Source: Fistulifera solaris
Taxonomy: Eukaryota > Bacillariophyta > Bacillariophyceae > Naviculales > Stauroneidaceae
NCBI GenBank assembly: GCA_030295235.1
Contig: AP026126.1
Span: forward strand, 1,054,001-1,118,000
Reading direction: 5' to 3'
Length of the DNA stretch: 64,000 nt
In this document: piece after piece, positions 1 through 9,375 of the stretch
How positions within the stretch are numbered: position 1 is the first letter of the stretch
Layout of the letters: every line of letters begins with the position of its first letter
Made by a program: the position numbers and the translations under genes
Notes under the pieces: model-generated
The model's input: the letters and a program-made list of their open reading frames with translations, nothing else
Told to the model about the DNA's origin: nothing
Databases searched by the model: none

Positions 1-239
1 GCTGGCGTTGTTCTTTGCGTTCGTTTTGTAGTAGGGCGATTTTCGTGATTTCCAAAATGTGCGCGTTCACAAAGCTTCCGACACCATCATCAAATCGCAT
101 TCTTGATCAATCGCCAAAGAAAAGTGGTATCACCTTCTCATTATTCGATTGATAACGCCAAGCAGTTTTTGCAGTTTTGTATCCACGCTTGGTTTGTTTG
201 ATATTCATCCATCTTGACTTTCGAGTTTATTTTCTCACC

Positions 240-1892
240 ATGTCAACGTTTCGATCGAACGTTCCGATTAGAGACGCGATGGCACCTCCTTCTAAGTTGC
301 GCGGTGACATGGCCCACGCAACTCAACGTCGTGGACGTGAAGCTTTTGATAGCAGTCCCAAGCAGCCTCGTCCGCGCAGCTTGAGTGGCGGTCGTAACAC
401 AGTTCGCTCGAACGATTTGGTTCAAGGAGTCTACGATCGTCTCGGCGTCGCCCGAGGTAACAACACATCGTGGTCCAAAGGTCCGTCGGCCAAAAGTACG
501 AGCGACGATCTCGACCCCATCCTCGCTAGTGCACCGACACAGGAAGAGAATCATGTCAGCAGCAGCAGTTCTACTGGAGGCATCACGAATGGAAGGATGA
601 ATTTCGAGCGTAGTGCGTCATTCCATGATCGCCAAAAGAATTTTGAAAAGTCACAGCCTGGCGGAAGAGGCCGCAGCAATGAACCTACACGGCCCGAGGA
701 AAATCGATCCAGATCGCTTTCTCGAGGTCGTGTCGCCGATAAATGGCCTCCGGCCCGTGAAGTGGAATCCACTGTCGCGAAGAAGCCGTCCTGGCGGGGT
801 CTCAACGGCAGCAGTGCCCACAACGTGAACACAACGACCGCCCATCGGTCTTTTAAAGGCACTTCTTCATCCTATCATTCTCCTACGCCCACTAACTCGT
901 CTCCCGTGCGCTTGAGTCCGGCCAAGAGCCCCAAGCACGTTTCATCATCGCTCATGATGCCGTCGCTGGACAACGACGTCAACAAAGCGAAAGAAGGAGC
1001 GGATCAAACTGAGACTACCGAGAACAGTGATAATAAGGAGGTTTTTGAATCAGTGCGGGAGCGCATGCGTCGTTATTCTGGAACTGGGGCGAAAACTTTG
1101 GGTTCTCGTTTCCCACGTCGCGATGGCAAGCAGTACGGTGCGAGCCTGTCCTCTCGTCAATTTCCTCCGAAAGTAAACATTTACGGGTCGAGTAACGAGA
1201 ATCTTGATCACACAAACGGCGAAAATGATCTGGGTATTGCGGATGAGAAGAAAGATGACGATGCCGGAACTGATTACGAGGGTGCTGGGGCCGCAAGATA
1301 TTCCTCTGCTTTAAGCCGCGCCAGCACTCACGCAAAGTCTCACCATTTTAACACCGATATCTCTCTAGGTAACAGCCACTTCAAATCAGGAAACAAGGTT
1401 GCAGACTCGTATGTTTCATCCCTTCAAGCTTCACCGAAGCCTCAGGCAAAATCGTTCAACGGAGAGAATAAGCCCGCTGGTTACTCTGCACCAGTAACTG
1501 AAATTTCGACCCAATTGCAAGAAACCGGTATCGACAACGATGCAAACTCCATTGCGATGTCTTCTGTGTCTCAAGATGACCTTCACATGCCCACTACACC
1601 GTCCACAAGACGTACTATGTGGAACGATAGAAACCGCGTGAAGGCCATTGCGCCAGGGCCTTCGGCAATGGATGCCGCTTTTATCAATAAAATGATCGAT
1701 GATCGAGTTCAGGCACATATTGCCGATATGGAAACTCGTTTAGGCGCCCAGATGCGTCGCTTCATGCAGCAAATGGATGATAAGATCTTGGAACGGTTGG
1801 AAAAGATGGAGAACAAGCTTCGCAGTCTCCAAGATGCGGTAGAAGGCAAGCGATCCATGGGACGACTGGGGCAACCGCTTCAGCGGCTTTAA
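240..1892 (+). CDS. Hypothetical Ser/Arg-rich protein with C-terminal coiled coil
   Basis: The open frame begins at 177 with a non-ATG codon; the first ATG is at 240 and gives 550 residues. Roughly residues 1-450 are low-complexity, rich in Ser, Arg, Asn and Pro, with several RSRS/SLSRGR patches that look like phosphorylation or RNA-associated disordered sequence. Residues about 485-540 are strongly heptad-like (MIDDRVQAHIADMETRLG onwards), so the protein probably oligomerises through its C-terminus. No signal peptide, membrane segment or catalytic motif is visible. I do not recognise a family. The coding frame is uninterrupted and ends with TAA at 1890-1892. Confidence 0.7.
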   Translation: MSTFRSNVPIRDAMAPPSKLRGDMAHATQRRGREAFDSSPKQPRPRSLSGGRNTVRSNDLVQGVYDRLGVARGNNTSWSKGPSAKSTSDDLDPILASAPTQEENHVSSSSSTGGITNGRMNFERSASFHDRQKNFEKSQPGGRGRSNEPTRPEENRSRSLSRGRVADKWPPAREVESTVAKKPSWRGLNGSSAHNVNTTTAHRSFKGTSSSYHSPTPTNSSPVRLSPAKSPKHVSSSLMMPSLDNDVNKAKEGADQTETTENSDNKEVFESVRERMRRYSGTGAKTLGSRFPRRDGKQYGASLSSRQFPPKVNIYGSSNENLDHTNGENDLGIADEKKDDDAGTDYEGAGAARYSSALSRASTHAKSHHFNTDISLGNSHFKSGNKVADSYVSSLQASPKPQAKSFNGENKPAGYSAPVTEISTQLQETGIDNDANSIAMSSVSQDDLHMPTTPSTRRTMWNDRNRVKAIAPGPSAMDAAFINKMIDDRVQAHIADMETRLGAQMRRFMQQMDDKILERLEKMENKLRSLQDAVEGKRSMGRLGQPLQRL

Positions 1893-2327
1893 AAACGATG
1901 AATCATCAACGAATATTATGTAATAGTGTTTCAAGTTTATGTATTGAAAAAATCTTAATTGAGAGTAGTATATTGTGGGGCCGCCAACGAAACCACAGAT
2001 CGTATAGAATCCGTCTGCGAAATAATTATTGTAACAGTAGGATGCATAGCGAGTGGAAGGGAGAGCCAATTCGTCGTTTATCTCCGTGGACCTACCTGGT
2101 TGCAGTTCATTGACATTACCATAGTTGCCGTTTGCGGTGCGGTAAAAATCGGGTCGCGTCTGGACATCGCTCGCTCCCGGATTACTAGTTTGACGCCTCG
2201 AATTGTTTTGAATAAAGCTTGCAAAGAATATAATAAGTGAGGAATATTTACAGCAGATCTTCAGACTAATATAAACAATTTACCCAAAGATATATTCGTG
2301 CGTCATCGAGCTCTATTTCTTTACTGG
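1893..2327. other. Intergenic, nothing recognised
   Basis: AT-rich spacer between two genes on the plus strand. It should hold the 3' UTR of the first gene and the promoter of the NUFIP1-like gene. Short frames on both strands here lack coding character. Confidence 0.5.
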
Positions 2328-3244
2328 ATGATGCGGGAGACAAATCAAAACACTCAATATCCATCGGGATTTCACGCCGTGATGCCTTCGGCCGAAGCTC
2401 CGCCTGTCATGTATCAATACAATAATTCGTACCGACAGCCCGTCAATACTCCAAATTCATTTTCGAATGTACATCAACAGACACCTCCCCTATCGATGGC
2501 ATTGCCGGTCACAAGTCAATGGAAGTGCGTTCCGTGTGATTTAGTGCTCGAATCCAAAAGGCACTGGAGCGACACACCGCGTCGCATGTGACTTGCACGG
2601 AATGTTCGTTCCAAGCAGCCCCAAAAGTAGTCAAAGCTCACCATCAAGCTAGACATGGTAAATTTGCCGGCAGCGGCTTCAAAAATGTCACGGTGGCTAT
2701 TCCGGGGTGTCAAGTCCAGCGATTTCGGATTTGTGTCGGGAATCGACCCGAAGATATTGCCGAATGGATTGCGGAGCGGAAACGAAGATTTCCCCGGCGG
2801 GCTCCTGTAATAAAAGAAGAAAAGAAAAAGGAGGAAGAGAGTGGGCTTTCAACGTTGCTGGCTGGGTACGGTTCCTCAGACGATGATGCGTCGACGGCTT
2901 CAGAGGCCCTACTTGATCCATTCAAAGAAGAGGAACAATCAATGGTCACAGAACAAGTAACAAAGAGTAATGAATCACCAACAATGCTTCGCAAGCGTGT
3001 TTGTCGGTACTTTGTACGCAATGGAACATGCCGAAATGGGGATAATTGCACCTTTCTTCACGAGCTACCTACGCTAGTCACTCTGAACGACGCTTCGCAA
3101 AACAAAGCAGCCAAGCGACCGAAACGAGAGCTGACTCTGCTGGAACAACTGTTACAAAATGACAAAAAACGAGAAAATGCACTGGTGTTGCAGCTTATAG
3201 ATTTTCTTGTGGAGACTGATTTCCTCCAGGGTGATCCATGCTAG
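2328..3244 (+). CDS. NUFIP1-like zinc-finger protein (C2H2 plus CCCH), frameshifted in this sequence
   Basis: The protein has a C2H2 finger (CVPC...H-x3-H near residue 65-85), then a second Cys pair (CTEC) with HHQARH, then the NUFIP1-type conserved segment (RICVGNRPEDIAEWIAERKR), and a CCCH finger (C-x8-C-x5-C-x3-H) near the C-terminus. NUFIP1/Rsa1 proteins act in box C/D snoRNP assembly and bind R2TP; that role is inferred by family. The finger is split between two frames: the frame from ATG 2328 stops at 2591, and the downstream frame continues to 3244. Adding one A to the AAAA run at 2556-2559 joins them and gives exact C-x2-C-x12-H-x3-H spacing, for about 305 residues. I regard the shift as a sequence error. 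Confidence 0.75.
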
Positions 3245-3257
3245 TAGAATTATGGTG

Positions 3258-4340
3258 TTATGCACTAAGCCCTTCCGTGACGGGTATTCTTGAAACGCTA
3301 TCCGTGAGACACCGAATAGTGCTCATTTTCTGACCATTCGTTAGCGACGAGTTTTCAAGAACTGCCAGAATTAATTTGGAAAGCTGTGCCTGTTTGCGCG
3401 GACCGCGGCTCATTTTCGCAGCTAAGTTGGAACGTAGCATCTTCAACATGTTTCCGATATCTACCTCTTGTTTGCTAGACAATGAACTTGGTTCATTTTC
3501 GATACTTTCAGACCGTTGCCGCTTATATGATCTCTGATCGATTTCCGTTTTGCTTTCCTCCATCTCCGCCTCGAGAGACAATCCTGACATCTGGAGCCAT
3601 CTGTCAAAGTACGTGCCTGACAATGCTTCTTTCATGTGCTCTAGAACACTGAGTCTTTCCGCCCCATGTAAGTTTTCCAACGCAAGGTCCAAGATATTTG
3701 CCATGGTAGCCGCCGATCTCCTTCCCATTATTTGTCCGATTAAGTCGTTTACCTCGGATACAGAGAGCTTCTCCTTGACAATCGGAATGTAGTATGTCTC
3801 CTCTTTGTCAAGGTGATCCCTTAAATGCTGCAACAATGCTCGCATCTTGACCTCCAGGTCCCGTGCGAGTTGCTGGAATGCATCAGAAAAAATCTTGTTC
3901 TTGTCAATTGCCTCACTTACTTGCAGTAACAACTGGTTGATTTGTACAAACTTTTGTTGTTCTTCTGCGTGTTCCTTCTTGTACGAAGATTCTTCTCGGA
4001 TGAATCTGATGGTGTTCGAATGACTCGATGATGAAACCGAGTCGTCTTTGACAGAGGCATAACCCGTGGCTTCCACTGCAGGCCACAAAAACTCATCTTC
4101 TGCCGAAGAATGTGCTTGAAAGACACTCCATATTATCTGAAATCGTCCGTAAATTTTTTGAGAAAGAATCCGTAACTCGGATAGCGTCGAGGTCTTCTGT
4201 TCCGCACAGTGCAGGAAGAATTCGACTTCTCTCAGCAATGATTGGAGGGAAGTGCGGAGGCAGTCATGCAAGTGAAGCATCTCGATCAAGGAACAGTCCC
4301 CATCAGTGTTGCCCATTTCGTTCGAATGATTAGTAGACAT
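3258..4340 (-). CDS. Hemerythrin/HHE cation-binding domain protein
   Basis: A 360-residue protein. The N-terminal 190 residues form an HHE four-helix bundle: a His pair in MLHLHDCLRTSL, H-x3-E in QAHSSAEDEFLW, and the late motif HLRDHLDKEETYYIP. These are the expected di-iron ligands. After the bundle comes a helical segment resembling the linker between hemerythrin repeats of BRUTUS/HRZ-type iron sensors, but there is no RING or zinc-ribbon part, so this is a single-domain relative. I chose the ATG at 4340 because it has a good purine context; the frame extends upstream to 4442. It ends 13 bp from the stop of the convergent NUFIP1-like gene. Likely roles are iron or oxygen sensing, by family only. 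Confidence 0.8.
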   Translation of the reverse strand: MSTNHSNEMGNTDGDCSLIEMLHLHDCLRTSLQSLLREVEFFLHCAEQKTSTLSELRILSQKIYGRFQIIWSVFQAHSSAEDEFLWPAVEATGYASVKDDSVSSSSHSNTIRFIREESSYKKEHAEEQQKFVQINQLLLQVSEAIDKNKIFSDAFQQLARDLEVKMRALLQHLRDHLDKEETYYIPIVKEKLSVSEVNDLIGQIMGRRSAATMANILDLALENLHGAERLSVLEHMKEALSGTYFDRWLQMSGLSLEAEMEESKTEIDQRSYKRQRSESIENEPSSLSSKQEVDIGNMLKMLRSNLAAKMSRGPRKQAQLSKLILAVLENSSLTNGQKMSTIRCLTDSVSRIPVTEGLSA

Positions 4341-4786
4341 GGCGACGAAAGCTTCGTTCGACCAAATAAGAGAGACAATGTGATACTTGCAACTAATAGC
4401 TTGTCGGTGCGAATCTTGGTGAGCCAGCAACAAATAATGCAAAGGAGAATTTCATAAGAATGAGGCCCAAGTTCGCGTTTTGCGAGTTCAAAGAAAATGT
4501 GGCACGAGATCGACACGCGCGTGAAGCGTGCAAAAAAAGTGCGACGTTCAAATACATCCGACGACTACTACTCGACTGAGAAAGCCAGTCACGATAGCTG
4601 CGCAATCTAAAGTCTTAACCTTAACGTTTTTGACGCTGTCTCGAACGTACAAAGCGCTTGTCTTGCGCATCGAAGTGTTTCTTACACGCTGCGAAAGACG
4701 CAGGTCATTGCGTTGATGTTGCTTTCCCTTTCAGCCTTACTGAAGACTGCTTTCACGCATTTATAATTCTTCTCCTTAGAGCTTTC
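4341..4786. promoter_or_regulatory. Divergent promoter region, hemerythrin gene / GILT gene 1
   Basis: This 446-bp spacer separates two divergently transcribed genes, so it should hold both promoters. I see no strong TATA box or repeat. Short frames inside it are not convincing genes. Confidence 0.5.
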
Positions 4787-5548
4787 ATGTTCTTTTCACC
4801 AGTCTCGTCAAGCTCTCCGGTCGAACTGACGTTGGCCTCAAAAATTGCGGCTGTTCTCGTCGCCAGCATCTTATTGCACGGTTTCTTGTTTCATGGCTCG
4901 GCGTGGAAATCACGTTTTTATCAAGTTCCTGGATCAAATTTACTTGCTGTGAAGGTCAAAATCCTTACCGAGGCTTTGTGCATTGACTGCAAACAATTCG
5001 TGAACGGACAACTCTCGGAAGTATACAATGCTTTGGGCCCGTCCGTCATGGATCTGCAAATTGTACCGTTTGGTAACGCCAAGTTCGTCCACGTGGATGG
5101 TGCTGAACGAGGCGACAAACCTGTATTGCAATGTCAACACGGAGTTGCGGAATGCGATGGCAATATTTACGAGCAATGTGTTGTCATGCAGCTTTACCCT
5201 TACGCTCAGCGATACCTACCGTTTCTTCGTTGCCTTTATGACGAATTACCTATGGGTCACAGCGATCAGCTACTGGATAGAGATGCCATTGCAAATTGTT
5301 CGACAGCCTCAGATGTGGAATGGGTAGATATAGCAGCCTGTCACGACGACGAGAAACAGGTGGCACTACTTCAAAAAAGAGCAAAGTCACAAACTCCGAG
5401 TTATCACAAGGGCGTGCCTTGGGTCGAAGTGAATGGTCGGCATGTTGAAATAACGGACGATGGAGCTTCTTTACTGAGAGCTGTATGTAGGGCTTTTATC
5501 TCCAATGGCGGCACACATCCTTCCTGCTCTTCGAGCCTTGTTGTCTAA
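4787..5548 (+). CDS. GILT-family thiol reductase, copy 1
   Basis: The 253-residue protein belongs to the gamma-interferon-inducible lysosomal thiol reductase family, thioredoxin-fold enzymes that reduce disulfides in the secretory or lysosomal compartment. The active site is CIDC (near residue 65), and the family signature CQHG-x2-EC-x2-N-x4-C is complete (CQHGVAECDGNIYEQC). Conserved late Cys residues (ANC, AACHDD) are also present. The hydrophobic stretch at about residues 11-32 is a signal peptide or anchor. The first ATG of the frame is at 4787. It is paired tail to tail with a paralogue at 5639-6448, leaving 90 bp between stops. Confidence 0.9.
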   Translation: MFFSPVSSSSPVELTLASKIAAVLVASILLHGFLFHGSAWKSRFYQVPGSNLLAVKVKILTEALCIDCKQFVNGQLSEVYNALGPSVMDLQIVPFGNAKFVHVDGAERGDKPVLQCQHGVAECDGNIYEQCVVMQLYPYAQRYLPFLRCLYDELPMGHSDQLLDRDAIANCSTASDVEWVDIAACHDDEKQVALLQKRAKSQTPSYHKGVPWVEVNGRHVEITDDGASLLRAVCRAFISNGGTHPSCSSSLVV

Positions 5549-5638
5549 GGTCATTTTGTTCGTCACCGAAGTAGATTAGTTTTGTACCATTTTCAAAAAA
5601 AACAATGTTAACATATACTACATACGCATCATAAGTAT

Positions 5639-6448
5639 TTAGAGTTGGGACTCTTCGCCTTCGGCGCGGCAAATGGAAAATTTTTCGGTCGGCTCGACTG
5701 CGGTTCGAGGGGTAGAAAACTGCGCACAAGCGGGATGAACGCCACCCTTTTTGATATAGGCAGCACAAACTGCTTCGAGAAAAGAGTCGTCACTTTCCAT
5801 TTCGACGTGAGCACCTTCAATCTCCACCCATGGAACGTACTGATGATCCTTGGATGTCAAGGCATAAGCAATTTGTTGCAGTGCGGTAGCTCGAGTCGGA
5901 TCATCATGACAAGCGGCAATCGAGTTCCAGTCCAAAGCTGATTTCTTGGCGCACGATGCATAGATGCTTCGGTCGATGAGCTCGTCACTGTATGCCATCG
6001 GCAACTCATTGTAGAGGCAATGGATATACGGAAGATAGCGCTGTGGGTAGGGATAGAGATACAAGGACACGCACTGTTCGAACGAATTTGCATCACATTC
6101 TGCCTCACCGTGCTGACACACGAGCACAGTTTCATTGGGGTCGTCTTCGCTGGCGACATAGCGCGCGTTGCCAAAGGGAATGACTTGTAGTTCGATGACT
6201 GTGGCTCCGAGGAGCTCGTACGCGGGTGCCAGCGATTTTTGGACAAATTCTTTACAACCTGAACACAATGCTTCATCAAGGACCTTCACTTTCACCGGTG
6301 CAGCAGCGTGCACTGGCACGTGTTCGTCTTGGTTTTTTCGCAGCATGTTGTCTGCCGACACGAGCGTATCTTGGATGGGAAAAAATGCCGTAATGAACAG
6401 GAACGCATTAAAAGTGGCGCGCATCGTAGGCATGTTGCTATTTGACAT
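5639..6448 (-). CDS. GILT-family thiol reductase, copy 2
   Basis: A 269-residue paralogue of the upstream GILT gene. It has the active site CSGC, the full signature CQHGEAECDANSFEQC, and the conserved blocks LYPYPQRYLPYIHCLYNELP and AACHDD shared with copy 1. An N-terminal hydrophobic segment (FNAFLFITAFFPIQ) fits a signal peptide, so the enzyme should act in the endomembrane or vacuolar lumen. The C-terminus carries an extra tail of about 25 residues missing from copy 1. The inverted arrangement points to an inverted local duplication. The GC content of the coding region is slightly higher than that of copy 1, which could mean the copies are not recent. Confidence 0.9.
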   Translation of the reverse strand: MSNSNMPTMRATFNAFLFITAFFPIQDTLVSADNMLRKNQDEHVPVHAAAPVKVKVLDEALCSGCKEFVQKSLAPAYELLGATVIELQVIPFGNARYVASEDDPNETVLVCQHGEAECDANSFEQCVSLYLYPYPQRYLPYIHCLYNELPMAYSDELIDRSIYASCAKKSALDWNSIAACHDDPTRATALQQIAYALTSKDHQYVPWVEIEGAHVEMESDDSFLEAVCAAYIKKGGVHPACAQFSTPRTAVEPTEKFSICRAEGEESQL

Positions 6449-6614
6449 CAGGTTGCCGTGAATCTAAGTTCTGTCGCTTGTTTTATTTCCCTTGGATACA
6501 AGTAAAGTAGAAAGATACACCGACAATTTACGGTGTCAACAAAGAAAACAGAGAGCCATTTTGCGCGCTCTTCAAATTTACTGTGGTTTGAAATGCAAAG
6601 GGGATTAATCTCCA

Positions 6615-6635
6615 AGACTGGAATTTCAGTCATGA
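6615..6635. repeat. Dispersed palindrome copy
   Basis: GACTG-GAATTT-CAGTC followed by ATGAG, preceded by CTCCAA. Longer homology to the copy at 6853-6871. Confidence 0.65.
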
Positions 6636-6852
6636 GTCATATTTATCCAAGAAAACACCTTCTGCATTCCGCGCATACGCCATTGTCAACGTACTTGCGC
6701 AAATAAGTGAGAATCTGAGTTTCCCTTAAGTCACCATTTCTCATTGTCAGCAACTTTCCCAGTGCGAGACTTACTAATTGGCGTCGAAAAACCTCTCGAT
6801 GTTCGTCGCCAGCCTTTTTACTGTAGCTTGAAATGTGCCGCATTTTCTCCAA

Positions 6853-6871
6853 GACTGGGTTCAGTCATGAG
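6853..6871. repeat. Dispersed palindrome copy
   Basis: GACTG-GGTT-CAGTC followed by ATGAG, preceded by CTCCAA; 104 bp before the start of the gene at 6975. Confidence 0.65.
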
Positions 6872-6974
6872 ATAAAATGGCGCGGAAAAAATCTTTCTGT
6901 TCTTCAAAGAATAAAACTGGCAACGCTTTAAAAAGAGCGGCAAAACAAGTTTCTATACTTTAGCACCAAGAACG

Positions 6975-7662
6975 ATGAGTGAGCACATGAATACAGATTC
7001 AGATTTGCGAGGTCGTCGCCGCAGCAGCTTTTTTCAACGTGTAGGGGCGAGCTTTTACCGGTGGGTGTATTTTCGTCAGTCATTAAGATGGCAGCGTTTC
7101 AACACCAGTAACTCATCCGATGCTTGTTGTCAGATCCGGTGGCGATCGTGGAGCCGATATTGCTACTCTTCGGGGAAATCAGGTAGACTTTGAAGGGCAG
7201 GGATCGATTTCAAGACTTGCTACAGGCTGCGGATGTTTAGGCCGGTCCGATGCTAAGGCACAGCGGACGCTTCTTATCAAGGGCCCATTCTGTTTTGTGT
7301 ATGACATGAAGAACGACTCCTCTCCTTTGTTTGCCGTAAGTCTTCACCGGACCAAAGCCAAGACAGTGGGTCCAAATCATGTGCAGCTGTCTACAACACT
7401 TGGTGATGTTGAATATGATATCTTCTTCAAAGATCCAAAACACGTTCCACTCTTTAATGAAGCAGTTGCAAAACAATCGGCGATTTCGCAATCAGAAGAA
7501 ACTCGTCGCCGGTTGGGACATGGTAATCTAATCAACAAGCGTGCATCGTTGCGGTTTGCCGAAAATGTTGCTAAGACTAAGGTCAAGGAACAACCGGATG
7601 CGCCACCGAACAAGGCAGCCGTCAACGATGCCATGAGGACCCTTGCTCCAGTAGGATACTAG
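6975..7662 (+). CDS. Hypothetical protein, two exons
   Basis: My model joins 6975-7060 to 7134-7662 across a 73-nt intron (donor GTGGGT, acceptor TTGTTGTCAG with a TAAC-type branch sequence upstream). This gives 204 residues in frame. The protein starts with a basic segment (DLRGRRRSSFFQRVG). The middle (LLIKGPFCFVYDMKND to LGDVEYDIFFKDP) looks like a small beta-rich fold, and the C-terminus is Lys/Ala-rich. There is no signal peptide or membrane segment, and I do not recognise a family. An alternative 49-nt intron (7039-7087) also keeps the frame but is shorter than is usual here. Confidence 0.65.
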
Positions 7663-7907
7663 ACCTTATATTCAACGGAAGCAATAAAATTATCTTGCAT
7701 AATCTGTCTTCATATTTCAAAGCAATGATTGGTGTCGGTGTCGTTGTCGGTGCTACTGACATTTCTACTCGAGAGAAGCATGAAAAAATTGGTACTTATT
7801 CGCTCATGCTTTGTTGCGAAAGGAGACCGACAACACTACTTTGAATGTTAAAGCATGCAGGTAAACAGGAAGTCGCTCAAACTGGTAGATCTATACAATC
7901 GCCTTAA

Positions 7908-8814
7908 CTAATCGTGCGTAGGATTACCCGCCACGCTAACCAAGTTGATGCAATAGCGGGAGCCTTTCTTATCCGGCAAATTGTGACCAAGATGCGTCCC
8001 ATCAACACTTACAGTTTCTCCATCGCTGAGCACACGGACAAAATCCCAATTGACCTCTTGATCTGTTGCCATTCGAGGATCCATATTACGTTAGTCATGT
8101 ACCGCGCTGAACGATTTCTACGACATCTAGGTACCATACTTACCACGAAAGCTAGGCCATCCGTGAGCTCTACTTTCTGTTAAAAATTCATCCATGGTTC
8201 GTCCTTTAGGGGCAGTGAATAGCAGCTTTCCAGTGTTCGAGTCGTAAAAATTGATCTCTTCTGGATTTGCTTTGGCATCCTTGATGAAATTGGTCTTCTC
8301 AAAATATCCACTGAGCGGACAACAGGCATTGAGGACACTGTAGCGAGGGGAAAATGGTAACAAATGGCCCCCAACAAACCTACCTGTATTCAGCATAATG
8401 ACGACTGTCGAACGGTGTAAAGGAAGCATGAGGCATTGGGACCCACGAAATAAGCAAAAACATTTATAAAACTTACTTGAAATTACAAATGCGATCTGCG
8501 GTATCACGATCACATCCCCAGCGAAGATTATTTTGAACAGGAACCTGTACTTTGGCAAAAGAGGGGATGATGATTCAATGTATACGTGAATAATGAGGGG
8601 CATCTCTCAAAGCGATCGAATGGCCTATGAAGAATGAATTCGACTTACAGCGGAAGTACCATGCGACTTCGGGGACTGATTTGAAATGATTGTACCCCAA
8701 TGAGATCTTGGTTAATGTCAAATTAAAGCTCGACAAGTAATTTTCCGAGTGACTTACCATGATCGACTCGTCACCCATGACACATGGAGCAGGAAATGAT
8801 TTCTTTCCAAACAT
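7908..8814 (-). CDS. MsrB-like (methionine-R-sulfoxide reductase fold) protein, six exons
   Basis: The model is the complement of 7908-8062, 8144-8337, 8384-8404, 8477-8549, 8649-8706 and 8758-8814. All junctions are GT-AG and the sum is exactly 186 codons (185 residues). The C-terminal half has MsrB hallmarks: GWPSF, THLGH and RYCIN, whose Cys is the catalytic position in MsrB. The two CXXC zinc motifs of classical MsrB are absent. The N-terminal part holds VPVQNNLRWGCDRDTADR and NACCPLSGY. It probably reduces protein methionine sulfoxide or a related substrate, but the missing zinc site leaves this open. The 21-nt exon and five introns in 0.9 kb are unusual for this region. The 51-nt first intron is the least certain. 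Confidence 0.75.
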
Positions 8815-9375
8815 TTATGGCTTTCTTTCACTTAAAAGGGCTCGTTGATTGATTAACGCTATTCAATAAAAAATGTGAGCAAAAGAAACACTTCCATTGA
8901 ATATTTACCACGATCCACTTTTCGTCGCGAGAATGTGCTCGAGCTTTCTTTGAGAATGAGCAAAACGCGCAAAAACTGCCCCAGCTCACAATACATACTC
9001 CGTATTCCGTGTAGCATTATCAGTTCGAAGGAGTCACGAGTCACGAGTTAGTAATTCGCCACAATGAGTAGTAGTAAGGTTAACGTTATAGTGCTCCACG
9101 AATAAGTCCCAGTAGCGCGTTGCTGGTTGCTCTCTCTAGCTAGTAGAGTAAGCGACCCATAATCAGCAGATGAGAGAATCACACTGGCGCCGCAAGGCAC
9201 AACCGACCATGACCACTCGATGAAATGAGCAACAAGGGATGACCAATCGTTTTATTGACCTTGTTAGTTTCGTTCAACGTTTCCGTTTTATATGCCTTCT
9301 CATCGGAAGGACTTGTTAAGTTGTTACTTTACGAAGTTTCAGTAATATAGAAGCTGCGAATCAGTTTAAATAAAT
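8815..9375. promoter_or_regulatory. Divergent promoter region, MsrB-like gene / PAT1-like gene
   Basis: A 561-bp spacer between divergent genes. It contains a tandem GAGTCACGAGTCACGAG near 9030 and a CT-rich stretch near 9130, but no feature I can name with confidence. Confidence 0.45.

Larger units (their letters stand above)
6449..6974. promoter_or_regulatory. Divergent promoter region with two copies of a repeated palindrome
   Basis: This 526-bp spacer lies between GILT copy 2 (minus) and the gene at 6975 (plus). It contains two related segments, 6576-6635 and 6816-6871, which share TTTACTG-GGTTTGAAATG-like sequence and both end in CTCCAAGACTGG...TTCAGTCATGAG. Each holds the palindromic core described under the dispersed repeat. 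A 69-codon minus-strand frame between them is not supported as a gene. Confidence 0.6.

Noticed and set aside
2550-2562. Programmed frameshifting in the NUFIP1-like gene
   Set aside because: The run is a plain AAAA, there is no slippery heptamer with a pseudoknot, and the same kind of break recurs in 18 other unrelated genes.
6643-6852. A 69-codon minus-strand frame between the two palindromes
   Set aside because: Lies in non-coding repeat-like DNA; its weak resemblance to the frame at 11716-11919 follows from shared repeat sequence, not from a protein.
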